Positions 1 to 5,920 are shown, counted from the first letter of the stretch. The stretch: DNA of 6,070 nt from Candidatus Cloacimonadota bacterium (GCA_027858325.1 JAQICU010000111.1:1-6070), one strand, 5' to 3'. Notes: generated by a model from the sequence alone, not told the origin. A program made the numbers and translations.

Positions 1-344
1 GAATTATTGAAATCGTAGGGAACGGTTTCAAACCGTTCCAAAATGAACCAACAACCAAAAATAGGAATGGTTTGAAAAAATTCCATGATGAACCGACAAC
101 CAATAAAAGGAATGGTTTGAAACCATTCCCTACGTATGGGTTATCAGAAATTGTGCGTGGATTTAAAACATTTTCATCAAAATATATTAATCAAAAATTA
201 AAATATAAATTTACATGGCAAAAATCATTCTACGACCATATCATTCGCAACGAATATGAATTGAACAGAATATCTGATTACATTGAAAAGAATCCCTTGT
301 TATGTAAACAAGAAGAATATTTAATTGAATTAGAAGATATTTAA
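1..344 (+). CDS. REP-associated tyrosine transposase (RAYT, IS200/Y1-like), 3' part
   Basis: The frame is open from the left edge (first full codon at base 3) to TAA at 342-344, giving 113 visible residues; the true start lies outside the window. The first residues, IIEIVGNG, fit the strand that follows the catalytic H-x-H motif (typically MPNHxHGIIxI) of Y1 transposases, so the HxH itself would lie just off-window. Residues 7-44 are a repetitive linker encoded by three REP-like palindromes. From residue 45 the family's C-terminal part follows: GLSEIVRGFKTFSSKYIN, then WQKSFYDHIIRNE (72-84) and ISDYIEKNP (90-98). Tyr77 in FYDHIIR is the likely catalytic tyrosine. RAYTs are single-copy relatives of IS200 transposases that act on REP hairpins. 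An internal TTG at base 72 could be taken as a start, but it would cut off the conserved part, so I reject it. No frameshift or stop is visible. Family assignment is from motif recall; whether it is active cannot be judged here. Confidence 0.8.
   Translation, partial: IIEIVGNGFKPFQNEPTTKNRNGLKKFHDEPTTNKRNGLKPFPTYGLSEIVRGFKTFSSKYINQKLKYKFTWQKSFYDHIIRNEYELNRISDYIEKNPLLCKQEEYLIELEDI
14..134. repeat. REP/BIME-like array: three palindromes at 45-bp period inside the RAYT gene
   Basis: Three 21-bp palindromic units lie at 19-39, 64-84 and 109-129, exactly 45 bp apart. Unit 1 has arms GGAACGGTTT/AAACCGTTCC around one base. Unit 3 has GGAATGGTTT/AAACCATTCC. Unit 2 is decayed: its right arm reads AAAAAATTCC, breaking two pairs. 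Between units 1 and 3 one base pair changes from C-G (23/35) to T-A (113/125), so pairing is kept. The 24-bp spacers (40-63 and 85-108) match at 19 of 24 positions. Only the outer flanks carry GTAG: CGTAGGG at 14-20 and its complement CCCTACG at 128-134, so 14-39 and 109-134 form a 26-bp inverted repeat with two mismatches. A GTAG foot beside a palindrome is the mark of REP sequences recognised by RAYTs. Confidence 0.8.
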
Positions 345-375
345 TTTATTTTGTTCAAACGCTGAGTATTAGAAT

Positions 376-403
376 AAAAAAAAAGGCAGATCAATGATCT
401 GCC
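376..403 (-). terminator. Intrinsic terminator of the hox operon
   Basis: Read on the minus strand, a perfect 8-bp stem GGCAGATC/GATCTGCC with a 3-nt loop (385-403) is followed directly by nine T (376-384). It begins 20 nt past the hoxW stop codon. On the plus strand the hairpin has no trailing T run, so it is not expected to stop RAYT transcription by itself. Confidence 0.9.
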
Positions 404-423
404 GCTTCGATATTCTATTATCG

Positions 424-912
424 TTAAATCGAAAAATTCGTAGAATTCCCCACTATCCCCAATAATTTTTCCTGTATAAATCGTAAAGCATCCTGCAGGT
501 TTTTTTCTGCTTTTTCTGTGAGACCCTTATCGAATTCCAATTCCCACTCAAATCCTTTTATATGGATCAAATGTGTTTGTGGAACTTTATTATATATTTG
601 CTGACAAAGGCTTAGAACAACTCCCGGAGAAATGGCGTGCATTGTAAATTCCACTTGAGCATTACTTTGTTCTACTTTAGTAATACTAAAGCTCTCGATC
701 GATTCCATTGAAGCATCAATAAAAAAAACAATATCATAACCGGAGATTGTGTTGGCATCTTCGATATTCAATTGATAATTTGAATCAAAGGAAATGTTCT
801 TATAACCATTTTCTTCAACCCAGGTTTGCATCTCCTCAATAAAACGAATCCCGAGAGCATCATCTTGTCTCCCGGGATTACCATAACCATAGAATAATAT
901 TTTTTTATCCAT
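424..912 (-). CDS. hoxW: Hydrogenase maturation endopeptidase HoxW (peptidase family M52)
   Basis: Nickel-dependent checkpoint protease that removes the C-terminal tail of the hydrogenase large subunit after the NiFe(CN)2CO centre is built; it acts in the cytoplasm. At 162 residues it has the usual family length. The N-terminal signature GYGNPGRQDDALG (9-21) matches the GxGNxxxxDxxxG family motif. Asp18, Asp66 (in FIDAS) and His92 (in MHAISPG) line up with the three nickel-sensing residues known from HybD (Glu16, Asp62, His93). The YQLNIEDA stretch (46-53) is typical of proteases paired with group 3 hydrogenases. Its likely substrate is the HoxH encoded just upstream. The ATG at 912-910 has only a weak, distant AGGA (926-929) upstream. 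The gene is separated from hoxH by 187 nt of repeat-like sequence, unlike the tight packing of the other hox genes, so expression may be lower or partly independent. The terminator follows directly. Confidence 0.92.
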   Translation of the reverse strand: MDKKILFYGYGNPGRQDDALGIRFIEEMQTWVEENGYKNISFDSNYQLNIEDANTISGYDIVFFIDASMESIESFSITKVEQSNAQVEFTMHAISPGVVLSLCQQIYNKVPQTHLIHIKGFEWELEFDKGLTEKAEKNLQDALRFIQEKLLGIVGNSTNFSI

Positions 913-936
913 TAATAATCATTTATCCTATTTTCT

Positions 937-981
937 GTCGTTGCGAGTTTTCTTTCAACGGAATTCTATTGTGGCAATCTC
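937..981. repeat. Dispersed palindromic repeat-like element (TTGCGAG...GGCAATCTC type)
   Basis: The stretch begins GTCGTTGCGAG (937-947) and ends GTGGCAATCTC (971-981). This pair of ends is that of a short intergenic repeat I recall from many unrelated bacterial genomes, usually written GTCATTGCGAG ... GCAATCTC. The ends share a small inverted match (TTGC/GCAA), and the middle is AT-rich and diverged. Recognition is from memory. Only one copy is present here, so repetition in this genome cannot be shown from the window. Confidence 0.45.
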
Positions 982-1007
982 AACTGTTTAAACAATTAAG
1001 ATTATTT

Positions 1008-1053
1008 CCGCCTTCGTCCTTCGACAAGCTCAGGATGACACAAGCTTCGGCGG
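1008..1053. repeat. Second dispersed repeat-like element (CCTTCGACAAGCTCAGGATGACA type)
   Basis: CCGCC at 1008-1012 and GGCGG at 1049-1053 form an outer 5-bp inverted pair, with TCCT/AGGA (1017-1020 and 1032-1035) nested inside. The core CCTTCGACAAGCTCAGGATG (1018-1037) is a sequence I recall as a very common intergenic repeat in bacteria, often near GTCATTGCGAG-type elements such as the one 27 bp away. CCTTCG occurs twice in tandem (1011-1016 and 1018-1023). It lies inside the hox operon, between hoxH and hoxW, and would be transcribed as an imperfect hairpin. There is no T run after it on the minus strand, so it is not an obvious terminator. Confidence 0.45.
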
Positions 1054-1099
1054 GACAAATTATAATATGCTGCAATAAGATACCTCGCTAAGACAGGTT

Positions 1100-2557
1100 T
1101 TATCCATTCTTAAGTTTTCTATCTAATTCCTTACCATTTGCATCGAGTATCATCGCTTCTAAAGGCATTTTACCAAGCGCATGAGTTGCACAGCTAAGAC
1201 ATGGATCATAAGCACGTATAGCAACTTCCACTGCATTCATCATTCCTTCAGTGATCTCTGTTTGTCCATTCATGAATTGTTTGGCTGCCAGATTCACAGC
1301 AGTATTCATTGGAGTATTGTTATTCGTAGTAGAAACGATTAAATTTGCCATCTCTATCTGATCGTCATCATTGATACGATAATGATGGAACAGTGTACCG
1401 CGAGGTGCTTCCAGAAGACCAACACCTTCTCTACCTTTTGTTCCTTTTACTGTAAGTTCACCGTTCATCAGATCAGGATCATTAAGCAGTTCTTTCATCA
1501 TTTCTGCACTGTGTAATATTTCAATAAGTCTTGCCCAATGTTGATGCATACTCATTCCATTTGGTTTTCCATTTGTATAAGCTTTGAATATTTCGAATTC
1601 TTTTTGAGCTAATGGTGAAGGGATAAAATCACAAGTATTCATACGAGCCAAAGGACCTACACGATACCAGCCATCTTTCTTACCAATAGATCTAAGGTAT
1701 GGGAACTTCATGTAACTCCATGATTTTACTTCTTCGTCAATATATTCAAGGTAGTTTTGATAATCAACATCATCTAAAATTTTCTTCCCGTTAGCATCTA
1801 CTCCACGCAAAACACCATGATAAAGATCCATCGCACCATCTTTCCTCACTAAACTTACATGACTTGAAGGGAAGGAAGCAAAATTATCTATCAAATCTTT
1901 GTTTTGTGCATGATACCCTTTAAAGAATTCAAGTGCACCAAGAGACCAATCGATCATTTTGTCGATATTCATCGGATCATCACCATTCAAGAAATGATCT
2001 TTTTCCGCTTGAGTAAGATGCTTATTTATTCCACCAGGAATTGCGCCGGTTCCATGAACTTTTTTGCCTGCAGTTGCTTTGATGATCTCTTGTCCAAACT
2101 TTCTCATCATCACAGCTTGCACAGCCAGTTCTTTGTGTTTTATTGCAATTCCGATTACATTTCTAAGTGCAGGATCACCATCAATTCCAAACAACAGGTC
2201 GGGTGAAGCAAGATGGAAAAAATGCAAAACGTGAGATTGGAACATTTGTCCGTAATGCATCAAGCGACGCATCTTTTCACCGGTAGGTGTTAATCCATCA
2301 CCTGTTCCGGCACCCACAATTACATCGAGTGCTTTGGCAGCTGCCAGGTGATGACTCACCGGACAGATCCCACATAAACGCTGTACGAGCACAGGAGCTT
2401 CCCAATATGGTCTTCCCTGCACAAACCGCTCAAACCCTCTGAATTCAACGATATGAAGTCGAGATTGAGCAACTTGATTATTATCATCGAGATGAATAGT
2501 AACTTTTCCGTGACCTTCAACTCTTGTTACTGGTTCTATTGTTATTTTTTTACTCAT
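1100..2557 (-). CDS. hoxH: NAD-reducing [NiFe]-hydrogenase large subunit HoxH
   Basis: Catalytic subunit carrying the NiFe(CN)2CO site, where H2 is split or formed. At 485 residues it has nearly the length of the Cupriavidus necator HoxH. Glu14 sits in the N-terminal RVEGHG signature. The first nickel-binding motif is RLCGICPVSH (60-69; Cys62 and Cys65) and the second is DPCLSCATH (451-459; Cys453 and Cys456). EAPRG (383-387) holds the conserved arginine near the metal site. Cleavage is expected after His459, releasing a 26-residue tail (460-485), which fits a hoxW in the same operon. ATG at 2557-2555 is preceded by AAGGA (2569-2565 on the minus strand) at 7 nt, and this site overlaps the hoxY stop codon; the intergenic gap is 11 nt. 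All four nickel ligands and the tail are present, so it should be functional. Group 3d is inferred from the whole operon. Confidence 0.97.
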   Translation of the reverse strand: MSKKITIEPVTRVEGHGKVTIHLDDNNQVAQSRLHIVEFRGFERFVQGRPYWEAPVLVQRLCGICPVSHHLAAAKALDVIVGAGTGDGLTPTGEKMRRLMHYGQMFQSHVLHFFHLASPDLLFGIDGDPALRNVIGIAIKHKELAVQAVMMRKFGQEIIKATAGKKVHGTGAIPGGINKHLTQAEKDHFLNGDDPMNIDKMIDWSLGALEFFKGYHAQNKDLIDNFASFPSSHVSLVRKDGAMDLYHGVLRGVDANGKKILDDVDYQNYLEYIDEEVKSWSYMKFPYLRSIGKKDGWYRVGPLARMNTCDFIPSPLAQKEFEIFKAYTNGKPNGMSMHQHWARLIEILHSAEMMKELLNDPDLMNGELTVKGTKGREGVGLLEAPRGTLFHHYRINDDDQIEMANLIVSTTNNNTPMNTAVNLAAKQFMNGQTEITEGMMNAVEVAIRAYDPCLSCATHALGKMPLEAMILDANGKELDRKLKNG

Positions 2558-2568
2558 AATATTTTCCT

Positions 2569-3120
2569 TTAATCGAATTTGATAACTTCATATGGCAAGT
2601 CCATTTCATTACCGGTAACGAGAGCTACAAGCGCATTCCAAATAAGATCTGCTCTGGGAGCACACCCGGGAAGGAAATAATCTATTTTTACTATTTCATG
2701 ACATGGATAAACTCTATCGAGGATCATTGGAAGTTCTTCATCATTTGGGATTATCTTTTCGTCATTCGCTTGTACGGAAACACAATTTAAATATGCTTCT
2801 TCCAAACATTCAGAGATCGGTGCATTATTATTCCTCATCGCTGGAAGTCCACCCATAATAGCACATTCTCCAACAGAAACTAAGATCTTACAATTTTTTC
2901 TGAATTCTTTAAGAACGTGAACATTTTCACTGTTACAGCATCCGCCTTCAATGATACCAATATCACATTGTTTGGTAAAAGTTTTTATATCATCAATGGG
3001 AGATTTATTGAATTCAACCAGTTCTATCAAATCCAGAATTCGTTCATCAATATCCAACAAAGACATGTGACATCCGAAACATCCGGCGAGCGAAGTTGTT
3101 GCTACAATTGGCTTACTCAT
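2569..3120 (-). CDS. hoxY: NAD-reducing [NiFe]-hydrogenase small subunit HoxY
   Basis: Small subunit that holds the [4Fe-4S] cluster next to the NiFe site and passes electrons from HoxH to HoxU. At 183 residues it is the short, single-cluster type of group 3 enzymes, without the Tat signal or C-terminal cluster domain of membrane uptake hydrogenases, so it is cytoplasmic. The four cluster ligands are Cys14 and Cys17 (LAGCFGCHMS), Cys86 (SVGECAIMGG) and Cys153 (LPGCAPRAD). EGGCCNSENVHVL (58-70) adds two neighbouring cysteines at a position conserved in the family. The ATG overlaps the hoxU stop in an ATGA arrangement (4 nt), with AAGGGG shortly upstream inside hoxU, so translational coupling is likely. 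Nothing appears truncated. Confidence 0.95.
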   Translation of the reverse strand: MSKPIVATTSLAGCFGCHMSLLDIDERILDLIELVEFNKSPIDDIKTFTKQCDIGIIEGGCCNSENVHVLKEFRKNCKILVSVGECAIMGGLPAMRNNNAPISECLEEAYLNCVSVQANDEKIIPNDEELPMILDRVYPCHEIVKIDYFLPGCAPRADLIWNALVALVTGNEMDLPYEVIKFD

Positions 3121-3824
3121 AATGTCACCCCTTGATTTTCTATATCGCTGCCAATAGGATTTTTATCATATTTCCTGCTTCCAATAGGAACATCAAAGCC
3201 CTTTTCTTTCCTGATGATAGCTCCAACCGGACATGTATCCATAGCTTTTTGAGCCAATTCATCATCAAAATCCGCTGTAAGTTCATGATCTAAGTTGATC
3301 TGAACTTTATTTCCACGATCCTTAAATACGAACCAGGATGGGTTTTCCGGTTCCTGCTTTCTGCGGATGCAGCGTTTACACAAAATACATCTGTTATGAT
3401 CTATCATTATCTTAGGATTTTTTGCATCTATATCTTTTGCAGGGAAAATATAAGGGAATTGTGGAACCATCATTTTGTATCTGTAAGCCAAAGCCTGGAG
3501 TTCACAATTTCCGCTTCTTTCACAAGCTGGACAAAAATGATTTCCTTCAGCGAAGAGCAGCTCAACAATCGTTGCTCGGATCTTTTCCAATTCTTCTGTG
3601 TTTGTTTCAATAACCATTCGGTGTGTAGCCGGTGTAGTGCAGACTGTCATATTTCTACCATCTATTTTGCATGTACAAATACGGCAGGAACCTTGTGGTT
3701 TTATTCCTTCATAATGACATAAAGTCGGGATATAAATTCCAACCTCTTTTGCAATATCAAGCACCATTTTACCAGGTTCAGCAGAATAATCCTTACCATT
3801 TATATTAATTAATATTTTACTCAT
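3117..3824 (-). CDS. hoxU: NAD-reducing hydrogenase diaphorase subunit HoxU (NuoG N-terminal-like)
   Basis: Electron-transfer subunit linking the HoxHY hydrogenase half to the HoxF diaphorase half; homologous to the N-terminal part of complex I NuoG. It has 235 residues, the usual HoxU length. Three cluster sites are visible in order: a plant-ferredoxin-like [2Fe-2S] site (Cys36, Cys47, Cys50, Cys62), a His-Cys3 [4Fe-4S] site in GNHFCPACERSGNC (His96, Cys98, Cys101, Cys107), and a [4Fe-4S] site with Cys146, Cys149, Cys152 and the distant Cys198 in DTCPVGAI. No molybdopterin-type C-terminal domain follows, which separates it from NuoG and from formate dehydrogenase subunits. The ATG lies 8 nt inside the end of hoxF and has a G-rich ribosome site (GGGGGAG) a few bases upstream; its own stop overlaps the hoxY start. 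Confidence 0.95.
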   Translation of the reverse strand: MSKILININGKDYSAEPGKMVLDIAKEVGIYIPTLCHYEGIKPQGSCRICTCKIDGRNMTVCTTPATHRMVIETNTEELEKIRATIVELLFAEGNHFCPACERSGNCELQALAYRYKMMVPQFPYIFPAKDIDAKNPKIMIDHNRCILCKRCIRRKQEPENPSWFVFKDRGNKVQINLDHELTADFDDELAQKAMDTCPVGAIIRKEKGFDVPIGSRKYDKNPIGSDIENQGVTL

Positions 3825-5643
3825 GAGCTCCCCCTAAATTGGGAATTCTATTAGCAGTTTTACATGATTCCTGAACTGCTGCATCAAGATTAAATTCACT
3901 AACAAAATTTGTGTCTTTATTAATTTTCTTTTCGTACAATTCTCTAAAATTCTTAATTGTACTTAAAATTGGATTGGCTGCTGTTTGACCAAGTCCACAA
4001 CGATTTGAAATCATTACGTTTTCCCAAGCAAGCATCTGGTCAATATCTTCTGCAACACCATTTCCTCTTATTATTTTCTCTAATTTATTTTTATATTGGC
4101 TTGTCATTGCTCTACATGGAACACAAGATCCACATGATTCTTCGATGAAAAACTCAGTGAAGTTTAGAACTATGTCTTTTAGAAGATCGCGTTTCTTCCC
4201 AATCACTATCAAAGATCCTCCGGTTGACAGGTCTTCATAAGCCAGCTTTCTCTCAAACTCATTCGGAGCTACACAATTTCCTGAAGGTCCGCCAACTTGA
4301 ACAGCCTGAACATCTTTTGCGCCTACCATTTTAAGAACGTCGTTAACACTAAAGCCCCATTCGATCTCATAAACACCCGGCTTTTCACAATCACCTGAAA
4401 CACTAATAAGTTTAGAACCTGTTGAATCAAAAGTTCCAAGAGATCTATACCACTTTGCACCTTTATGCATAATTTTGGCAACTGAACATAATGTCTCAAC
4501 ATTATTCACAGCTGTTGGTTGTTGAAGATATCCTTTTACAACAGGGAAGGGAGGTCTGTCTCTCGGTTCACCTCGTTTTCCTTCTGCAGATTCTAATAAT
4601 GCAGATTCTTCACCGCAGATATAAGCACCACCTCCAAATTGAATACGGATATCAAAGTTGAAACCCTTTTCACCAACTACATCATTTCCTAATAGACCTT
4701 CCTTTCTCATATTACTTAGAATTTCTTCAAGATATTCTTCCATATATTTGTATTCATAACGAAGATACAAAATGCCTTCATCTGAACCAATTGCATAACC
4801 GGCAATTGTCATCCCAGCAAATAAAAGCTGAGGGCGTTCAGTGAGAATTACACGATCTTTAAATGTTCCGGGTTCACCTTCGTCAGCATTACAGAAAACA
4901 TAATGTTTTTCACCTACTGCTTCTCTACAAAAACGCCATTTCATAGCTGTTGGAAAACCAGCTCCGCCACGGCCGCGAAGATTGGATTGTCTAATTTCCT
5001 CAATAACATCTTCGGGTCTCATAGAAATTGCTTTCTTGATTGCTTCTCCAATTTCCGTATCTTTTGTTAGGATAGGTCCTTGCTTTAAAATATTAGATTG
5101 AACTTCAGTTCCAATTAGATCCTCTATATCCAGATTATTTTTCATACCATTAACAATTTTTGCTACTTTCGCTTTTGTTAATTTAGTGAAAACTCGCTGA
5201 TTAATTATGGCTGATGGCTCCTGATCATTCATTCCAATACAAGATGTATTAAACAATCCAATTTTACCATCTTCAGAAACTGTGCCGAATTTACATCCGA
5301 CTTCTTTTTCAAACGTTTTGGCAATTTCTTCTCTACCCATCATTTCTGCAACTGCGCTATCATTAAGATAAACTGCATATTTACCTGTTGGTGTTTGAGA
5401 TAAAAAATGATAAAATGATAATGTCTGTTCAACATCAACCGAAGAGTAATTAATAGCTTTTGCAATTACTTTTACAGCCTCATCCGAAACACAGCCACAT
5501 TGTGTCTGAACTTCAATAAGAATGTCCATCAACCTGGTTGGGTCATTATCATATCTAGCAAGAATTGCACTAAGATCATTGCAATTACAAGAGCATTTTT
5601 CATGGTTGGAAAACTCTGATTTCCGGGTTTGTGTATCTCCCAC
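3817..5643 (-). CDS. hoxF: NAD-reducing hydrogenase diaphorase subunit HoxF with fused NuoE-like domain
   Basis: Flavin subunit that exchanges electrons between the Fe-S chain and NAD(H). It has 608 residues, close to the fused HoxF of Cupriavidus necator (about 600). Residues about 22-170 are a NuoE/HoxE-like thioredoxin-fold domain. Residues about 180-570 are the NuoF-like part, with the FMN/NAD loop GRGGAGFPTAMKW (224-236), ADEGEPGTFKDR (253-264), GAYICGEESALLE (339-351) and a [4Fe-4S] site of Cys504, Cys507, Cys510 (ESCGSCVPC) and Cys549 (RCGLG). In the NuoE-like domain only Cys135 of the four usual [2Fe-2S] ligands is clear; the first two positions fall in YLNDSAVA (92-99) and the fourth is a methionine or nearby residue. 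The N-terminus has an extra KCSCNC (16-21). The start is GTG at 5643-5641, chosen because a strong ribosome site lies just upstream. First gene of the operon; its end overlaps hoxU by 8 nt. Confidence 0.96.
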   Translation of the reverse strand: MGDTQTRKSEFSNHEKCSCNCNDLSAILARYDNDPTRLMDILIEVQTQCGCVSDEAVKVIAKAINYSSVDVEQTLSFYHFLSQTPTGKYAVYLNDSAVAEMMGREEIAKTFEKEVGCKFGTVSEDGKIGLFNTSCIGMNDQEPSAIINQRVFTKLTKAKVAKIVNGMKNNLDIEDLIGTEVQSNILKQGPILTKDTEIGEAIKKAISMRPEDVIEEIRQSNLRGRGGAGFPTAMKWRFCREAVGEKHYVFCNADEGEPGTFKDRVILTERPQLLFAGMTIAGYAIGSDEGILYLRYEYKYMEEYLEEILSNMRKEGLLGNDVVGEKGFNFDIRIQFGGGAYICGEESALLESAEGKRGEPRDRPPFPVVKGYLQQPTAVNNVETLCSVAKIMHKGAKWYRSLGTFDSTGSKLISVSGDCEKPGVYEIEWGFSVNDVLKMVGAKDVQAVQVGGPSGNCVAPNEFERKLAYEDLSTGGSLIVIGKKRDLLKDIVLNFTEFFIEESCGSCVPCRAMTSQYKNKLEKIIRGNGVAEDIDQMLAWENVMISNRCGLGQTAANPILSTIKNFRELYEKKINKDTNFVSEFNLDAAVQESCKTANRIPNLGGAHE

Positions 5644-5648
5644 AATCG

Positions 5649-5657
5649 ACCTCCTTT
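5649..5657 (-). promoter_or_regulatory. Strong ribosome binding site that fixes the GTG start of hoxF
   Basis: On the minus strand AAAGGAGGT stands 5 nt before GTG (5643-5641). It is nearly a full complement of the 16S rRNA 3' end and the strongest such site in the window, and supports the GTG over any later ATG. Confidence 0.85.
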
Positions 5658-5712
5658 TCTATATTATTCTTTCTTTTCAAATTTAAAGGAGTTAAAATTC
5701 TAATTGAGAATA

Positions 5713-5738
5713 GGTTGTCAAATACATTTTTATCAACC
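5713..5738. promoter_or_regulatory. 26-bp interrupted dyad upstream of hoxF, possible operator overlapping a -35 box
   Basis: GGTTG (5713-5717) and CAACC (5734-5738) are inverted ends of a 26-bp dyad with 9 of 13 symmetric positions paired. Inside it, TTGACA reads on the minus strand (5721-5716), a perfect -35 hexamer for hoxF, though the matching -10 near 5692-5698 is poor. The dyad does not fit the spacing of Rex or FNR boxes that would suit a redox-regulated operon. Both roles are tentative. Confidence 0.3.
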
Positions 5739-5791
5739 ATTAGCTTTTAAAATCTTACTCCTGCTTATATTATCGTATCTCATTTGACACA

Positions 5792-5819
5792 TTGATATTA
5801 CGGTTTATGCAACTATTTA
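5792..5819 (+). promoter_or_regulatory. Candidate sigma-70-type promoter for hypF
   Basis: TTGATA (5792-5797) and TATTTA (5814-5819) are separated by 16 bp on the plus strand, about 100 nt before the hypF start. In such AT-rich DNA these matches are only moderately better than chance. A TTGACA lies just upstream at 5784-5789 but has no good -10 at proper spacing. Confidence 0.3.
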
Positions 5820-5848
5820 ATTTCTTATGCATTTTAATAAAATAGTTG
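5805..5848. promoter_or_regulatory. Direct and inverted repeats upstream of hypF, possible regulator site
   Basis: TTATGCA occurs twice in direct orientation at 5805-5811 and 5825-5831, 20 bp apart, close to two helical turns. Overlapping this, CAACTATTT (5810-5818) and AAATAGTTG (5840-5848) form a perfect 9-bp inverted repeat around 21 nt. The arrangement could be a binding site for a dimeric regulator at the hypF promoter or a weak leader hairpin. No known regulator motif is recognised. Confidence 0.3.
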
Positions 5849-5920
5849 ATGATAATTAAACCTTGACGCTCATAGTGATCTGAAAACACATTCTTCCCTA
5901 ATTAATAAGTAGAGGATTAG

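Larger units (their letters stand above)
5644..5920. promoter_or_regulatory. Divergent hoxF-hypF intergenic control region
   Basis: This 277-bp AT-rich spacer separates the minus-strand hox operon from plus-strand hypF and must hold the 5' regions of both. No convincing open frame, tRNA or riboswitch is seen. The elements found are listed separately: the hoxF ribosome site, a 26-bp dyad, a candidate hypF promoter, and repeats near 5805-5848. The rest shows nothing clear beyond its AT-richness. Confidence 0.7.

Noticed and set aside
19..129. Palindromic units with 24-bp spacers look like a small CRISPR array
   Set aside because: The spacers are copies of each other (19 of 24 identical), the period is a whole number of codons, and the reading frame stays open with a conserved transposase C-terminus downstream.
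72..344. A separate 90-residue gene starting at TTG 72
   Set aside because: The frame is open upstream to the window edge and encodes the same repeat; the TTG lies in the middle of a palindrome with no ribosome site. It is the 3' part of a longer gene.
385..403. Bidirectional terminator serving the RAYT gene as well
   Set aside because: The plus-strand sequence after the hairpin is GCTTCGATATTC, without a T run, so only minus-strand termination is supported.
985..994. TGTTTAAACA palindrome between the two repeat-like elements
   Set aside because: Ten bases of AT-rich palindrome with no paired partner or context; too short to support a role.
1059..1064. Perfect TATAAT on the minus strand in the hoxH-hoxW gap as a hoxW promoter
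   Set aside because: No -35-like hexamer lies 16-18 bp upstream (CGAGGT or similar) and there is no extended -10; in AT-rich DNA this is expected by chance.
1904..2206. Plus-strand open frame of 100 codons inside hoxH
   Set aside because: It is antisense to a conserved part of hoxH, has cysteine- and phenylalanine-rich composition typical of a shadow frame, and matches no family.
2917..3135. Plus-strand open frame opposite hoxY
   Set aside because: Antisense to the hoxY ligand region, no domain, no ribosome site of note.
3396..3722. Overlapping plus-strand open frames opposite hoxU, and another at 3957-4148 opposite hoxF
   Set aside because: Their translations look like reverse-frame shadows of cysteine-rich and charged coding sequence; the minus-strand frames are certain.
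5713..5738. Rex or FNR binding site
   Set aside because: The half-sites resemble TTGTCAA and TTATCAA, but the spacing and inner bases fit neither the 18-bp Rex box nor TTGAT-N4-ATCAA.
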